Assembly: GCA_035626475.1 (NCBI GenBank)
Contig: DASPNP010000050.1
Location: forward strand, 62,001-126,000
Reading direction: 5' to 3'
Origin: DASPKT01 sp035626475
Lineage (GTDB): Bacteria > Pseudomonadota > Alphaproteobacteria > Azospirillales > Azospirillaceae
Length of the DNA: 64,000 bases
Position 1 is the stretch's first letter, and every line of letters starts with the position of its first letter. The translations under genes and the position numbers were made by a program. This document shows positions 1 through 6,973 of the stretch, piece after piece. The notes beneath the pieces were generated by a model. The model had not been told where the DNA came from. It did no database searches and saw only the letters and a program-made list of their open reading frames with translations.

Positions 1-456
1 CGACGCGGCCGCCGCCAGGTACGCCGTCAACCGCCGCCGCACCGTCGCCGGCCCGCCCTCGAAGAACAGGCGGCCCAGCTCGGGGAAGCGGACGGCCTCG
101 CCGACGGTGATCCGGTAGATCGCCAGCGCCTCCGGATGCAGCAGCAGCGCCACGAAGCGGCGCCCGAACGACTCCAGCGCCGCGCGCGGATCGTCGGCCG
201 GCGCCTCGGGCTCGGTCTCCTGCTTCCAATGGCTGGCCCACTCGCCGGAGACGACACGGGCGAACAGCTCCTCCTTGCCCTGGAAATGGGCGTAGAGCGT
301 CGCCTTTGAGACGCCGGCGGTGCGGGCGATGGCGTCCATGCTGGCGGCGCCGAAGCCCTGCTGCAGGAAGACCTCCTTGGCGGCGGCGAGGATCTGCGCG
401 GCCTTGGCGGGCAACGGCGCATCGGGGCGGGAAGGGGGGATGTCGGCCTGTGCCAT
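1..456 (-). CDS. TetR/AcrR family transcriptional repressor (3' end beyond window)
   Basis: The 152 visible residues contain a TetR N-terminal DNA-binding domain. The helix-turn-helix lies at about residues 38-60 and includes the family hallmark KATLYAHFQGKEELF. The following part looks like a ligand-binding domain of the AefR/TetR_C type. The gene starts at the ATG at 456 and runs out of the window, so the C-terminus is missing. It is divergent from the efflux operon beginning at 535, and a palindrome at 496-516 lies between the two starts. It is therefore very likely the local repressor of that operon and of itself. The ligand cannot be read from sequence. Confidence 0.9.
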   Translation of the reverse strand, partial: MAQADIPPSRPDAPLPAKAAQILAAAKEVFLQQGFGAASMDAIARTAGVSKATLYAHFQGKEELFARVVSGEWASHWKQETEPEAPADDPRAALESFGRRFVALLLHPEALAIYRITVGEAVRFPELGRLFFEGGPATVRRRLTAYLAAAAS

Positions 457-495
457 TGACAGAGTATGCCCGCCGCCCCATCCTCGTTCAACAGT

Positions 496-516
496 TGAAC
501 TGAACGGTTCAGTTCA
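496..516. promoter_or_regulatory. Palindromic TetR-type operator
   Basis: This is a 21-bp inverted repeat, perfect except for the central base, with arms TGAACTGAAC and GTTCAGTTCA. It sits 40 bp from the TetR start and 19 bp from the EmrA-like start. Each arm contains two tandem copies of TGAAC. The position and symmetry are typical of an autoregulating TetR repressor that also controls the divergent pump. Binding by the adjacent repressor is inferred. Confidence 0.8.
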
Positions 517-534
517 GTTGCGGAGAGGTAAGGA

Positions 535-1623
535 ATGCGCGTCCCGCTCGCCGCCGGTGCCGTCCTGGTGCTGGGCCTCGCCGCCTGGGGCGGCTGGGGC
601 TGGTGGAGCGCGTGGCGGCTGACGGAGCGCACCGACAACGCCTTCCTTGCCGCCGACATCATCGCCGTCGCCTCCGCCCTGGAAGCGCCCGTGGCGGAGG
701 TCGCGGTCGCCGATAATGCGCGGGTGCGCCGGGGCGACCTGCTGGTGCGGCTGGACGACGCCGCCTTCGCCGCCGCCCTGCGCAAGGCCGAGGCGGAGCG
801 CGCCGTGGCGTCGGCCGCGAGGACCGGCGCCGAGGGAAGGCTGCGGCTGCAGAGAGCGCGGATCGAGGAGGCGCGTTCGATGGTGGCCGCGCGCGAGGCG
901 GAGAGCGTGCTGGCGGCCTCCGACCACCGGCGCGTGACCTCGCTGATGCCCGACAATGTCGCCAGTCGCCGCCGCTTCGAGGAGACCGAGGCGGAGCGCC
1001 GCCGGGCAGCGGCAGAGCTGGCCCGCGCCGCCGCCGCCGTGACCGCCGCGGAGGAGGAGATGACGGTGCTGGCGGCGGAAGCCGAGGAGGCCGCCGCCCA
1101 TCTCGCCCGCGCCGAGGCCGACCTCGCCGCCGCCGCGCTGGATCTGGAGCGCGCGACGGTGCGGGCGCCTGCCGACGGGTGGGTCGGCAATGTCGGCGTG
1201 CGGGCGGGGGAGTATGTCAAGGCGGGACGCCAGCTTCTGGCGCTGGTGCCCGCCGGCGGGCTTCACGTCGTCGCCAACTTCAAGGAGACGCAGCTGCCGC
1301 GCATGCGCCCGGGCCAGCCCGTGGCGATCAAGGTGGACGCGCTCCCCGACCGCACGCTGCGCGGCCGGATCGAGAGCTTCGCCCCGGCCAGCGGCGCCCT
1401 GTTCAGCCTGCTGCCGCCGGAGAACGCCACCGGCAACTACAGCAAGGTGGTGCAGCGCGTGCCGGTCCGCATCCGGCTGGAGGAGCCGGACGCCGCGGCG
1501 GTGCTGCGGCCAGGCCTGTCGGCGGTCGTGTCGGTCGATACCGGCGATGCCGGAGAGGGGGCGCCGCTTGCCGACAAGTCCCCGTGGGCGCCCGGCGGCG
1601 CGCCGCTCGTCTCGGCCCAATGA
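535..1623 (+). CDS. HlyD/EmrA-family membrane fusion protein
   Basis: This is the periplasmic adaptor of a tripartite or EmrAB-type multidrug efflux pump (362 aa). One N-terminal membrane segment (about residues 5-23) is followed by a biotinyl-lipoyl-like half (APVAEVAVADNARVRRGDLLVRLDD), a long Ala/Glu/Arg-rich coiled-coil hairpin (about 80-210), the second lipoyl half (ATVRAPADGWVGNVGVRAGEYV) and a beta-barrel domain. The start at 535 has a good Shine-Dalgarno sequence (GAGAGGTAAGG). The stop overlaps the next start (ATGA), so the two genes are translationally coupled. Expression is probably controlled by the operator at 496-516. Confidence 0.92.
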   Translation: MRVPLAAGAVLVLGLAAWGGWGWWSAWRLTERTDNAFLAADIIAVASALEAPVAEVAVADNARVRRGDLLVRLDDAAFAAALRKAEAERAVASAARTGAEGRLRLQRARIEEARSMVAAREAESVLAASDHRRVTSLMPDNVASRRRFEETEAERRRAAAELARAAAAVTAAEEEMTVLAAEAEEAAAHLARAEADLAAAALDLERATVRAPADGWVGNVGVRAGEYVKAGRQLLALVPAGGLHVVANFKETQLPRMRPGQPVAIKVDALPDRTLRGRIESFAPASGALFSLLPPENATGNYSKVVQRVPVRIRLEEPDAAAVLRPGLSAVVSVDTGDAGEGAPLADKSPWAPGGAPLVSAQ

Positions 1624-3179
1624 CACCGCCCGAACGCCTGTCCACGCGCGACCGGGTGGGTTTCACCGCCCTGGGCGTGGGCATGTTCATGGCCCTGCTG
1701 GACGTGCAGATCGTCGCCTCCTCGCTGGGCGAGCTGCGGGCCGGCCTGTCGGCCAGCGCCGACGAGATCAGCTGGGTGCAGACCTCCTACCTGATCGGCG
1801 AGGTCATCATGATCCCGCTGACCGGCTTCCTGTCGCGCCTGCTCTCCACCCGCATCCTCTTCGCCCTCTCGGCCACCGGCTTCACCCTGGCCAGCATCGC
1901 CTGCGCGCTGGCGACGACGCTGGACGGGATGATCGCGGCGCGGGCTGTGCAGGGCTTCCTCGGCGGCGCCATGGTCCCCTCGCTGTTCGTCGCCATCTTC
2001 GTGCTGTTCCCGCCGGAGCGGCGGGGCCGGGCGATGGTGGGGGTGAGCCTGCTCGGCACGCTGGCGCCCACGGTTGGGCCCAGCCTGGGCGGCTGGATCA
2101 CGGAGGCCGCCTCCTGGCATTGGCTGTTCCTGATCAATGTCGTGCCCGGGCCGCTGGTGGCGGTGGCGGCGCTGCTGTGCGTGCGCTGGGACAAGCCGGA
2201 CCCGAGCCTCGCCCGCGGCTTCGACCTGCCCGGGCTCCTGCTGCTGGCCGTGGGGCTGGGGTGCCTGCAGTATGTGCTGGAGGACGGGGCCAAGCACGAT
2301 TGGTTCGAGGATGCCGGCATCCTCCGGACGACGCTCGTCGCCGGGCTCTGTCTGACGCTGTTCGTCGCGCGGGTGGTGAGCTACGGCAACCCGATCGTCA
2401 GCCTGGCGGCCTTCCGCGACCGCAACTTCGCCCTGGGCTGCGGCTACTCCGCCATGCTGGGGATCGGCGTCTTCGGCTCGGTCTTCCTGCTGGTGCTGTT
2501 CCTGGATCTGGTCGGCGACTACGGCACCGGGCAGATCGGCCTGATCATGGGGGTGACCGGGCTGGTGCAGCTGGCGTTCGCGCCGGTCGCGGCCTATGTC
2601 GCCGACAAGGCCGAGCCGCGCTGGCTGCTGGCGGTGGGAATGCTCACCTTCGCGGCCAGCTTTCAGATGACGGCGGGGATCACGGCCGAGTGGGGGCTGG
2701 CCGAGCTGGCCCTGCCGCAGGCGTTGCGCGGGATCGCCGTGTCGCTGGTCTTCCCGCCGGTCAGCGCCCTGGCGCTGGGCGGGCTGTCGGGCGCCGCGCT
2801 GAAGGATGCCAGCGGCGTCTTCAATCTCAGCCGCATGCTCGGCGGGGCCGTCGGCATCGCCCTGTTGAACGCGCTGCTGCTGGAGGCGGCGGACCGGCAC
2901 GGTATCAGGCTGTCGGCGGCGCTTGCGGTGGGGAATGGTCCGGCGGCGGCGGCGCTGGAGGCGTTGGCCTCGCGGTTCGAGGCGAGGGGCTTGGCCGACC
3001 CGGAGCGGGCGGCGCTGGCCTCCCTGGCGGCGCTGAAGCAGCGTGAGGCGCTTGTCCTGGCCTTCGCCGACTGCCAGCGCTGGATGGCGGCCGTCCTGTT
3101 CGTCGCCGCCGCCCTGGTGCCGCTGCTGCGGCGGCCGGGCAGCGTTGAGGCTGTGCGTGCTTCGACAGGCTCAGCATGA
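1620..3179 (+). CDS. DHA2-family MFS drug transporter (EmrB/QacA-like)
   Basis: A 519-aa inner-membrane proton antiporter with about 14 hydrophobic segments, as expected for the DHA2 family. Conserved features include LLDVQIVASSLGEL in TM1 and the SWVQTSYLIGEVIMIPLTGFL stretch of TM2. It is the partner of the preceding adaptor, with an ATGA overlap at 1620. The last codons (VRASTGSA and the stop) lie inside a dispersed repeat (3152-3182), so the C-terminal tail of the protein comes from the repeat rather than from the transporter family. Confidence 0.93.
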   Translation: MTPPERLSTRDRVGFTALGVGMFMALLDVQIVASSLGELRAGLSASADEISWVQTSYLIGEVIMIPLTGFLSRLLSTRILFALSATGFTLASIACALATTLDGMIAARAVQGFLGGAMVPSLFVAIFVLFPPERRGRAMVGVSLLGTLAPTVGPSLGGWITEAASWHWLFLINVVPGPLVAVAALLCVRWDKPDPSLARGFDLPGLLLLAVGLGCLQYVLEDGAKHDWFEDAGILRTTLVAGLCLTLFVARVVSYGNPIVSLAAFRDRNFALGCGYSAMLGIGVFGSVFLLVLFLDLVGDYGTGQIGLIMGVTGLVQLAFAPVAAYVADKAEPRWLLAVGMLTFAASFQMTAGITAEWGLAELALPQALRGIAVSLVFPPVSALALGGLSGAALKDASGVFNLSRMLGGAVGIALLNALLLEAADRHGIRLSAALAVGNGPAAAALEALASRFEARGLADPERAALASLAALKQREALVLAFADCQRWMAAVLFVAAALVPLLRRPGSVEAVRASTGSA

Positions 3180-3328
3180 GGGGAGTTTAGCTGCTCAGTA
3201 TGGGCAGCGATGGCGTTGTGCGTCCTTCGACAGGCTCAGGATGAGGATGTTTTGCTGCTCCCCCTTGGCGAGGGAAGAGGAGTGCCTGGCATCCCCCTTC
3301 CTCATCCTGAGCTTGTCGAAGGACGCAC
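3152..3328. repeat. Dispersed repeat family A, copy 1 (TTCGACAGGCTCAGG inverted repeats)
   Basis: Three copies of a ~29-bp unit (GTGCGTCCTTCGACAGGCTC plus AGGATGAGG) lie here: direct at 3152-3182 and 3218-3246, inverted at 3300-3328. The inner part between the last two units contains a TTTTGCTGCTCCC stretch and a GTGCCTGGCATCCCC stretch that recur in the other copies of this family (39139-39328 and 41763-41869). The structure resembles a small non-autonomous inverted-repeat element. The first unit overlaps the end of the upstream transporter gene. Confidence 0.85.
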
Positions 3329-3357
3329 CACCTCACAGCCTCACCCGGGACGGCTGT

Positions 3358-3960
3358 CTACCCCGACCGCTCGGCCGTCTGCACCACGCCGCCGGCGGGG
3401 GTGGCGACCGGGTGGTGCTCATGCTGGTAGAAGCGCAGCACCCGCTCGACATAGGCCCGTGTCTCCCGGTAGGGCGGAATGCCGCCATGGCGGCGCACGG
3501 CCGATTCGCCGGCATTGTAGGCCGCCAGGGCCAGCCGCACGTCGCCGTCGAAGCTCTCCAGCAGCGCCTTCAGGTGGCGGATGCCGCCCTGCAGGTTGGA
3601 GGCGGGGTCGTGCGGGTCCTTGACGCCATAGATGCCGGCGGTGACGTCGGTCAGCTGCATGAGGCCCCGCGCGTTACGCGGCGACACGGCGTCGGTGCGG
3701 AAGCGCGACTCCACGCCCACCACGGCGGTGACCAGGTCGGGGTCGAGCCCGTGCTCCTTCGACAGGCGGCGGATCAGGCGGATCAGGTGCTTGGGCGGGC
3801 TGTATTCGGCCTGGATCAGGCCTGCCATGTCGGGGGCGGGCGCGGCCGGGGCCTCGACCAAGGGAGCGAAGAACTGCTCCTTCGACAATTCCCTGCCGCT
3901 ACTCCCAGTGGCTGCTAAAGAGAAGATGGCTAGGGTCAAGTAGAAGGTGGCAACCCGCAT
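3358..3960 (-). CDS. Periplasmic lytic transglycosylase (SLT family)
   Basis: A 200-aa exported peptidoglycan lytic transglycosylase. I chose the start at 3960 because it gives a clear signal peptide (MRVATFYLTLAIFSLAATGS); longer starts would bury it. The SLT domain begins near residue 65, with the catalytic Glu84 in VGVESRFRTDAVSPRNARGLMQL and the conserved AYNAGESAV further on. It cleaves the MurNAc-GlcNAc bond to give anhydro-muropeptides, which the AnmK and AmpG encoded elsewhere in the window could recycle. It stands alone on the minus strand. Confidence 0.88.
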   Translation of the reverse strand: MRVATFYLTLAIFSLAATGSSGRELSKEQFFAPLVEAPAAPAPDMAGLIQAEYSPPKHLIRLIRRLSKEHGLDPDLVTAVVGVESRFRTDAVSPRNARGLMQLTDVTAGIYGVKDPHDPASNLQGGIRHLKALLESFDGDVRLALAAYNAGESAVRRHGGIPPYRETRAYVERVLRFYQHEHHPVATPAGGVVQTAERSG

Positions 3961-4400
3961 GGGAGCATCCCCGAACGTTCCAGCACCCGACCCGCTTACC
4001 ATGGCCGGAGGAGCGGGGCCAACCTGCCCGCACGAAATATGGGGAAAGAGCAGGAAACTCAGCGGCTTGCTACCTGCTAGTGGTAGGCGCCCACCCGTTA
4101 TCGTGGGTGGAACGCGGTTTTCGGCGCGCATTCGGTCGTGCCGCGGCGCCAGAGGTCATAGAACATCGATCCTAACCATTTTTATCGACCTATGCTCACG
4201 GGTCTTTAAATAAGCCGGTCATGGAAACAAGGCTGGCTTATTGAGCGGGCGGATTATCTTTTTTGCGGGCGAGACATTATTTGCCGCGTGCATATACTGG
4301 CGACGTTACCGGGACGAACCGTCGCCCTGGTAATGCCAGCCCGCCCCGGCGGGCGCTGTGGGGAAGCCCGGCGCCGGCCTACCGTAAGGACGAGGACAGG
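3961..4400. other. Intergenic region upstream of the sigma factor, no gene seen
   Basis: This 440-bp gap between the divergent lytic transglycosylase and sigma-factor genes contains no convincing coding sequence. It is less GC-rich around 4140-4300. A hairpin with arms AATAAGCC/GGCTTATT spans 4209-4242, and a TATACT box lies at 4293-4298 without a good -35 at the usual spacing. It probably holds the promoter and control sites of the sigma/anti-sigma operon, but I cannot identify a self-recognised ECF promoter with confidence. Confidence 0.5.
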
Positions 4401-4919
4401 ATGTCCGACATCATCGCCCAGATCGAACAGGAGATCCCCCGGCTCAGGCGGTTCGCCCGCGCCATGGTGCGCGACTCCGCTCTCGCCGATGACCTGGTGC
4501 AGGAATGCCTGGAGCGGGCGCTCAGCCGCCTGCATCTCTGGCAGCCCGGCACCAACCTGCGCGCCTGGCTCTTCACCATTCTGCGCAATCTTCACATCAA
4601 CGGAATCCGCCGGCAGCAGACCTTCGTCGACATCGACGGCGAGGCGCAGGCCGGCATCGGCGGCGCGCACGGCGCCCAGGTCGTCCGCCTGGAGCTGCGC
4701 GACCTGCGCCGCGCCCTCGACAAGCTCCCGCAGGAGCAGCGCGAGGTGGTCCTGCTGATCGGCCTGGAAGGCATCAGCTACGCCGAGGCCGCCGACATCC
4801 TGCAGGTCTCCATCGGCACCGTGAAGTCGCGCCTGTCGCGCGGCCGCCGGGCGCTGCGGATCCTGATGGATGGCGGCGTGGACGAGGGGTACGAGGTGCA
4901 TGAGCGTGAATCGGCGTGA
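4401..4919 (+). CDS. ECF RNA polymerase sigma factor
   Basis: A 172-aa group 4 (extracytoplasmic function) sigma factor. Region 2 is visible as RRFARAMVRDSALADDLVQE followed by LRAWLFTILRNLHIN, and region 4 as LPQEQREVVLLIGLEGISYAEAADILQVSIGTVKSRLSRGR. The start at 4401 follows GAGGACAGG. A longer reading frame exists upstream, but it adds only low-complexity sequence. The gene overlaps the next one by 20 bp, the usual arrangement for a sigma factor and its anti-sigma. It is not clearly an EcfG, because no NepR or PhyR gene is adjacent. Confidence 0.93.
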   Translation: MSDIIAQIEQEIPRLRRFARAMVRDSALADDLVQECLERALSRLHLWQPGTNLRAWLFTILRNLHINGIRRQQTFVDIDGEAQAGIGGAHGAQVVRLELRDLRRALDKLPQEQREVVLLIGLEGISYAEAADILQVSIGTVKSRLSRGRRALRILMDGGVDEGYEVHERESA

Positions 4920-5376
4920 CCCGACCGACGGCGGGTCGGCCGGGGACGCCGGAGCGGAAGGGGCCCGTCCCAGCGTGGGCGGGCCGCGCCTGAGCCTCGT
5001 GGGCGACACGGGGCAGGCGCGGGCCTTCGACGGCGGCCTCGATATCGACGCGTTCGTCGACGGCGCGCTGGGCGCGGGCGCCCATGCGGCCGTCGAGCGG
5101 CGCCTTGCCGGCGATCCGGACGAGGCCGCGCGGGCGGCCGCCTACCGGGCGCAGATCGAGGGGCTGCACGCTCTCTATGATTCGGTGCTCGCGGAGGACA
5201 TCCCGCCCCGCATCATGGCCGCCCTGACGAAGGAGCGGTCGCGGCGCGGCCGCCAGCTGGTCCTGGCCGCCTCGGCGGTCGTGGCCGGGCTGCTGGGCGG
5301 CGGCCTCACCGTCCACCAGGCGCTCGACGCCGCCGGAAAGCCGGCGGGCGTCGCCGAGTCTTCCATCCGAAGCTGA
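4900..5376 (+). CDS. Probable membrane-anchored anti-sigma factor
   Basis: A 158-aa protein that begins inside the sigma-factor gene. It has a disordered N-terminus and a segment with the anti-sigma signature FVDGALGAGAHAAVERRLAGDPDEAARAAAYRAQIEGL (quoted here only as position about 50-85, with its FVDGAL and RRLAGDPD elements). A single membrane segment follows (LVLAASAVVAGLLGGGLTVH, about 120-139), then a short tail. No zinc-binding HxxxCxxC is visible, so it is not a ZAS-type anti-sigma. The role is inferred mainly from coupling to the sigma gene and the one-TM architecture. Confidence 0.75.
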   Translation: MSVNRRDPTDGGSAGDAGAEGARPSVGGPRLSLVGDTGQARAFDGGLDIDAFVDGALGAGAHAAVERRLAGDPDEAARAAAYRAQIEGLHALYDSVLAEDIPPRIMAALTKERSRRGRQLVLAASAVVAGLLGGGLTVHQALDAAGKPAGVAESSIRS

Positions 5377-5392
5377 TCCACCCGCGCGAAGT

Positions 5393-5422
5393 GGAAGCCG
5401 CCCCGTGCCGGGGGCGGCTTCC
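5393..5422. terminator. GC-rich hairpin between convergent genes
   Basis: A perfect 12-bp stem (GGAAGCCGCCCC/GGGGCGGCTTCC) with a 6-base loop lies just after the anti-sigma stop and before the end of the minus-strand DUF1328 gene. The T-run is poor on both strands, so termination efficiency is uncertain. Confidence 0.6.
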
Positions 5423-5455
5423 TGTTCGCGCGTCCGCGATCCGCAGGGCGACGGC

Positions 5456-5620
5456 TCAGCGCCGCCGTACCAGCCCCATGACGAGGCTGACCACGAACAC
5501 CAGCAGGAAGATGAAGAAGAGAAGCTGCGCGATCTCGGCCGACGCGGTGGCGACGCCGCCGAAGCCCAGGACGCCGGCCACGAGGGCGACGATGAAGAAG
5601 ATCAAGGCCCAGTAGAGCAT
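5456..5620 (-). CDS. DUF1328 small membrane protein
   Basis: A 54-aa protein of two membrane helices, MLYWALIFFIVALVAGVLGF and then a second hydrophobic stretch ending in VMGLVRRR. This matches the widespread DUF1328 (YtjA) family in length and sequence. The ATG at 5626 would add only two residues; I prefer the ATG at 5620 because the GGGGG Shine-Dalgarno sequence is then 7 bases upstream and the family normally begins MLYWA. Members are often associated with general stress in alphaproteobacteria, which would fit the neighbouring ECF sigma gene, but the function is unknown. Confidence 0.9.
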   Translation of the reverse strand: MLYWALIFFIVALVAGVLGFGGVATASAEIAQLLFFIFLLVFVVSLVMGLVRRR

Positions 5621-5742
5621 CCGCATTCCCCCAGCACCGGCCCGGCGCCACGGCGGCGCCGGTCTGCCGTCGACAGGGGAACGAAGGCGGTGCTCCGGCT
5701 GTTCCCCGTCCTCCCCGACGGGGAGGGCGGGGCGCCGGGAGA

Positions 5743-5952
5743 TCAGCGCTGCTTGCGCGGACGGCCGGGACGGCCGGTGCGGACGACCGGCTTCTCGGGC
5801 GGCGGCGGCGGGGCCACGCACTGCTGCAGCCCGCGATAGGCCAGCTGGATGATGTTGGGCAGCGCGTCGACCGAGGTCGGATTCGCGCGCGTGTAGGAGG
5901 TGGCGATCCGCACGGCGAGCACCCGCAGATCGGTCGATGCAATTTCCGCCAT
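5743..5952 (-). CDS. Short MucR N-terminal-like protein with AT-hook-like tail
   Basis: A 69-aa protein. Residues 8-43 (LRVLAVRIATSYTRANPTSV then DALPNIIQLAYRGL) resemble the N-terminal oligomerisation region of MucR/Ros regulators (pattern LTAxIVxAYVxNxxxxxxxLPxLIxxVHxAL). The C2H2 zinc finger that normally follows is absent. In its place is a proline run and a basic tail, TGRPGRPRKQR, whose GRP core resembles an AT-hook. It may be an accessory DNA-binding or MucR-interacting protein; this is inference. The start at 5952 is the first ATG that keeps the domain intact. Confidence 0.7.
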   Translation of the reverse strand: MAEIASTDLRVLAVRIATSYTRANPTSVDALPNIIQLAYRGLQQCVAPPPPPEKPVVRTGRPGRPRKQR

Positions 5953-6159
5953 TGTCGGCACCCCGTCCTGAAATGTCCCAGCCTCCGCCCGTTCCTGGGG
6001 GCGGGCGGCGGCAGAGGGACGGTAACCGACGCCCGAGGGACGGGCTTTCCTCAATATGTCCTATGTCCTTCGGCGCAAATTAGCGATCGGGGGAACGCTT
6101 GTGCCCTCCAGCCCGTTTTCGCTCCCGAAAGGTCTTGCACCGAAAGAGGAGGAGCATCC

Positions 6160-6897
6160 ATGTCCCGCTTGCCCATGACCGCCGCCGTAGCGCTTCTGAT
6201 GCTGGCGGCGCCGGCCGCGATGGCCCAGATCGCCGACTCCACCGCCACCCGCAACGCCGTCCCGCCGACCGCCGCGCCGGGTTCCACCCCGACCGACATG
6301 TCGCCGCAGGACCAGTACCAGACCGCCACCCCGTCCCGCGCGGGCGAGGTCGGCCGCGACGCCACCACCTCGCCGGGCGTCTCCGCCACCGGCACCGGCA
6401 TGGGCACGCAGGTGACCGGCACCGCCACGGCCGATACGCCGGCGACCGCCGCCTCCGACACCACGGCGACGGACACGGCCAGCAGCGCCACCACCTCGAC
6501 CACCACGACGATGGGCGGAACGGCGTCGACCGCCGGCACCATGTCCTCGGGCTCGATGTCGAGCGACACCAGCACCGGCGCTACGGCGTCGACCGGTTCC
6601 ATGGGCGGCTCCATGGGCTCGACCGACACCGCCTCGACCGGCGGCGCGGTGGGCGACAGCCAAGTGCTCGCCACCATCGACCGCAGCGCGGTCGCCGACC
6701 GCAAGGGCAAGGCGCAGCGCGAGGTCGCGCTGATGCAGACCTCGCTGCTGAACCGCTTCAGCCAGATGGGCTTCTCGGACGTCCGCGAGTTCCGCCGCGA
6801 GGGTGAGAACTACGTCGCCCAGGCCCAGACCGCCGAGGGCCAGTGGGTCACGGTCACGCTGGACCCGAAGACCGGCCAGATCGTCGCCAACCGCTAA
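6160..6897 (+). CDS. Secreted Ser/Thr/Gly-rich protein with PepSY-like C-terminus
   Basis: A 245-aa protein with a strong Shine-Dalgarno sequence (GAGGAGG) and a Sec signal peptide (MSRLPMTAAVALLMLAAPAAMA, about residues 1-22). Residues 25-165 are low complexity, rich in Thr, Ser, Ala, Gly and Met (TSTGATASTGSMGGSMGSTD type). The last ~75 residues form a compact domain (LLNRFSQMGFSDVREF, then ENYVAQAQTAEGQWVTVTLD, then PKTGQIVANR) that looks like a PepSY-type fold. The lipoprotein at 50428-50988 has a similar low-complexity composition. Function unknown. Confidence 0.8.
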   Translation: MSRLPMTAAVALLMLAAPAAMAQIADSTATRNAVPPTAAPGSTPTDMSPQDQYQTATPSRAGEVGRDATTSPGVSATGTGMGTQVTGTATADTPATAASDTTATDTASSATTSTTTTMGGTASTAGTMSSGSMSSDTSTGATASTGSMGGSMGSTDTASTGGAVGDSQVLATIDRSAVADRKGKAQREVALMQTSLLNRFSQMGFSDVREFRREGENYVAQAQTAEGQWVTVTLDPKTGQIVANR

Positions 6898-6914
6898 GGG
6901 CGGCGTCAAAGACG

Positions 6915-6947
6915 AACGGCCCCGGGATCGCTCCCGGGGCCGTTTTC
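6915..6947 (+). terminator. Rho-independent terminator
   Basis: A 13-bp stem (AACGGCCCCGGGA/TCCCGGGGCCGTT) with loop TCGC, ending in TTTT, lies 17 bp after the stop of the secreted protein gene and before the convergent acyl-CoA dehydrogenase. Confidence 0.88.
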
Positions 6948-6973
6948 TATCGCGCGCCCGAGGCGGGCAGGGG

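Noticed and set aside
27..1220. 397-residue minus-strand frame spanning the start of the window
   Set aside because: It crosses both the TetR gene and the EmrA-like gene in the wrong frame and is Ala/Arg/Ser-rich; the real TetR frame is 1-456.
4209..4298. Self-recognised ECF promoter (GGAAC-type) before the sigma gene
   Set aside because: GGAAAC occurs at about 4223 but no CGTT-type -10 lies at the proper spacing; not supported.
4263..4400. N-terminal extension of the ECF sigma factor from an upstream start
   Set aside because: The extra residues are Arg/Pro/Gly-rich with no similarity to sigma region 1, and the ATG at 4401 has its own Shine-Dalgarno.
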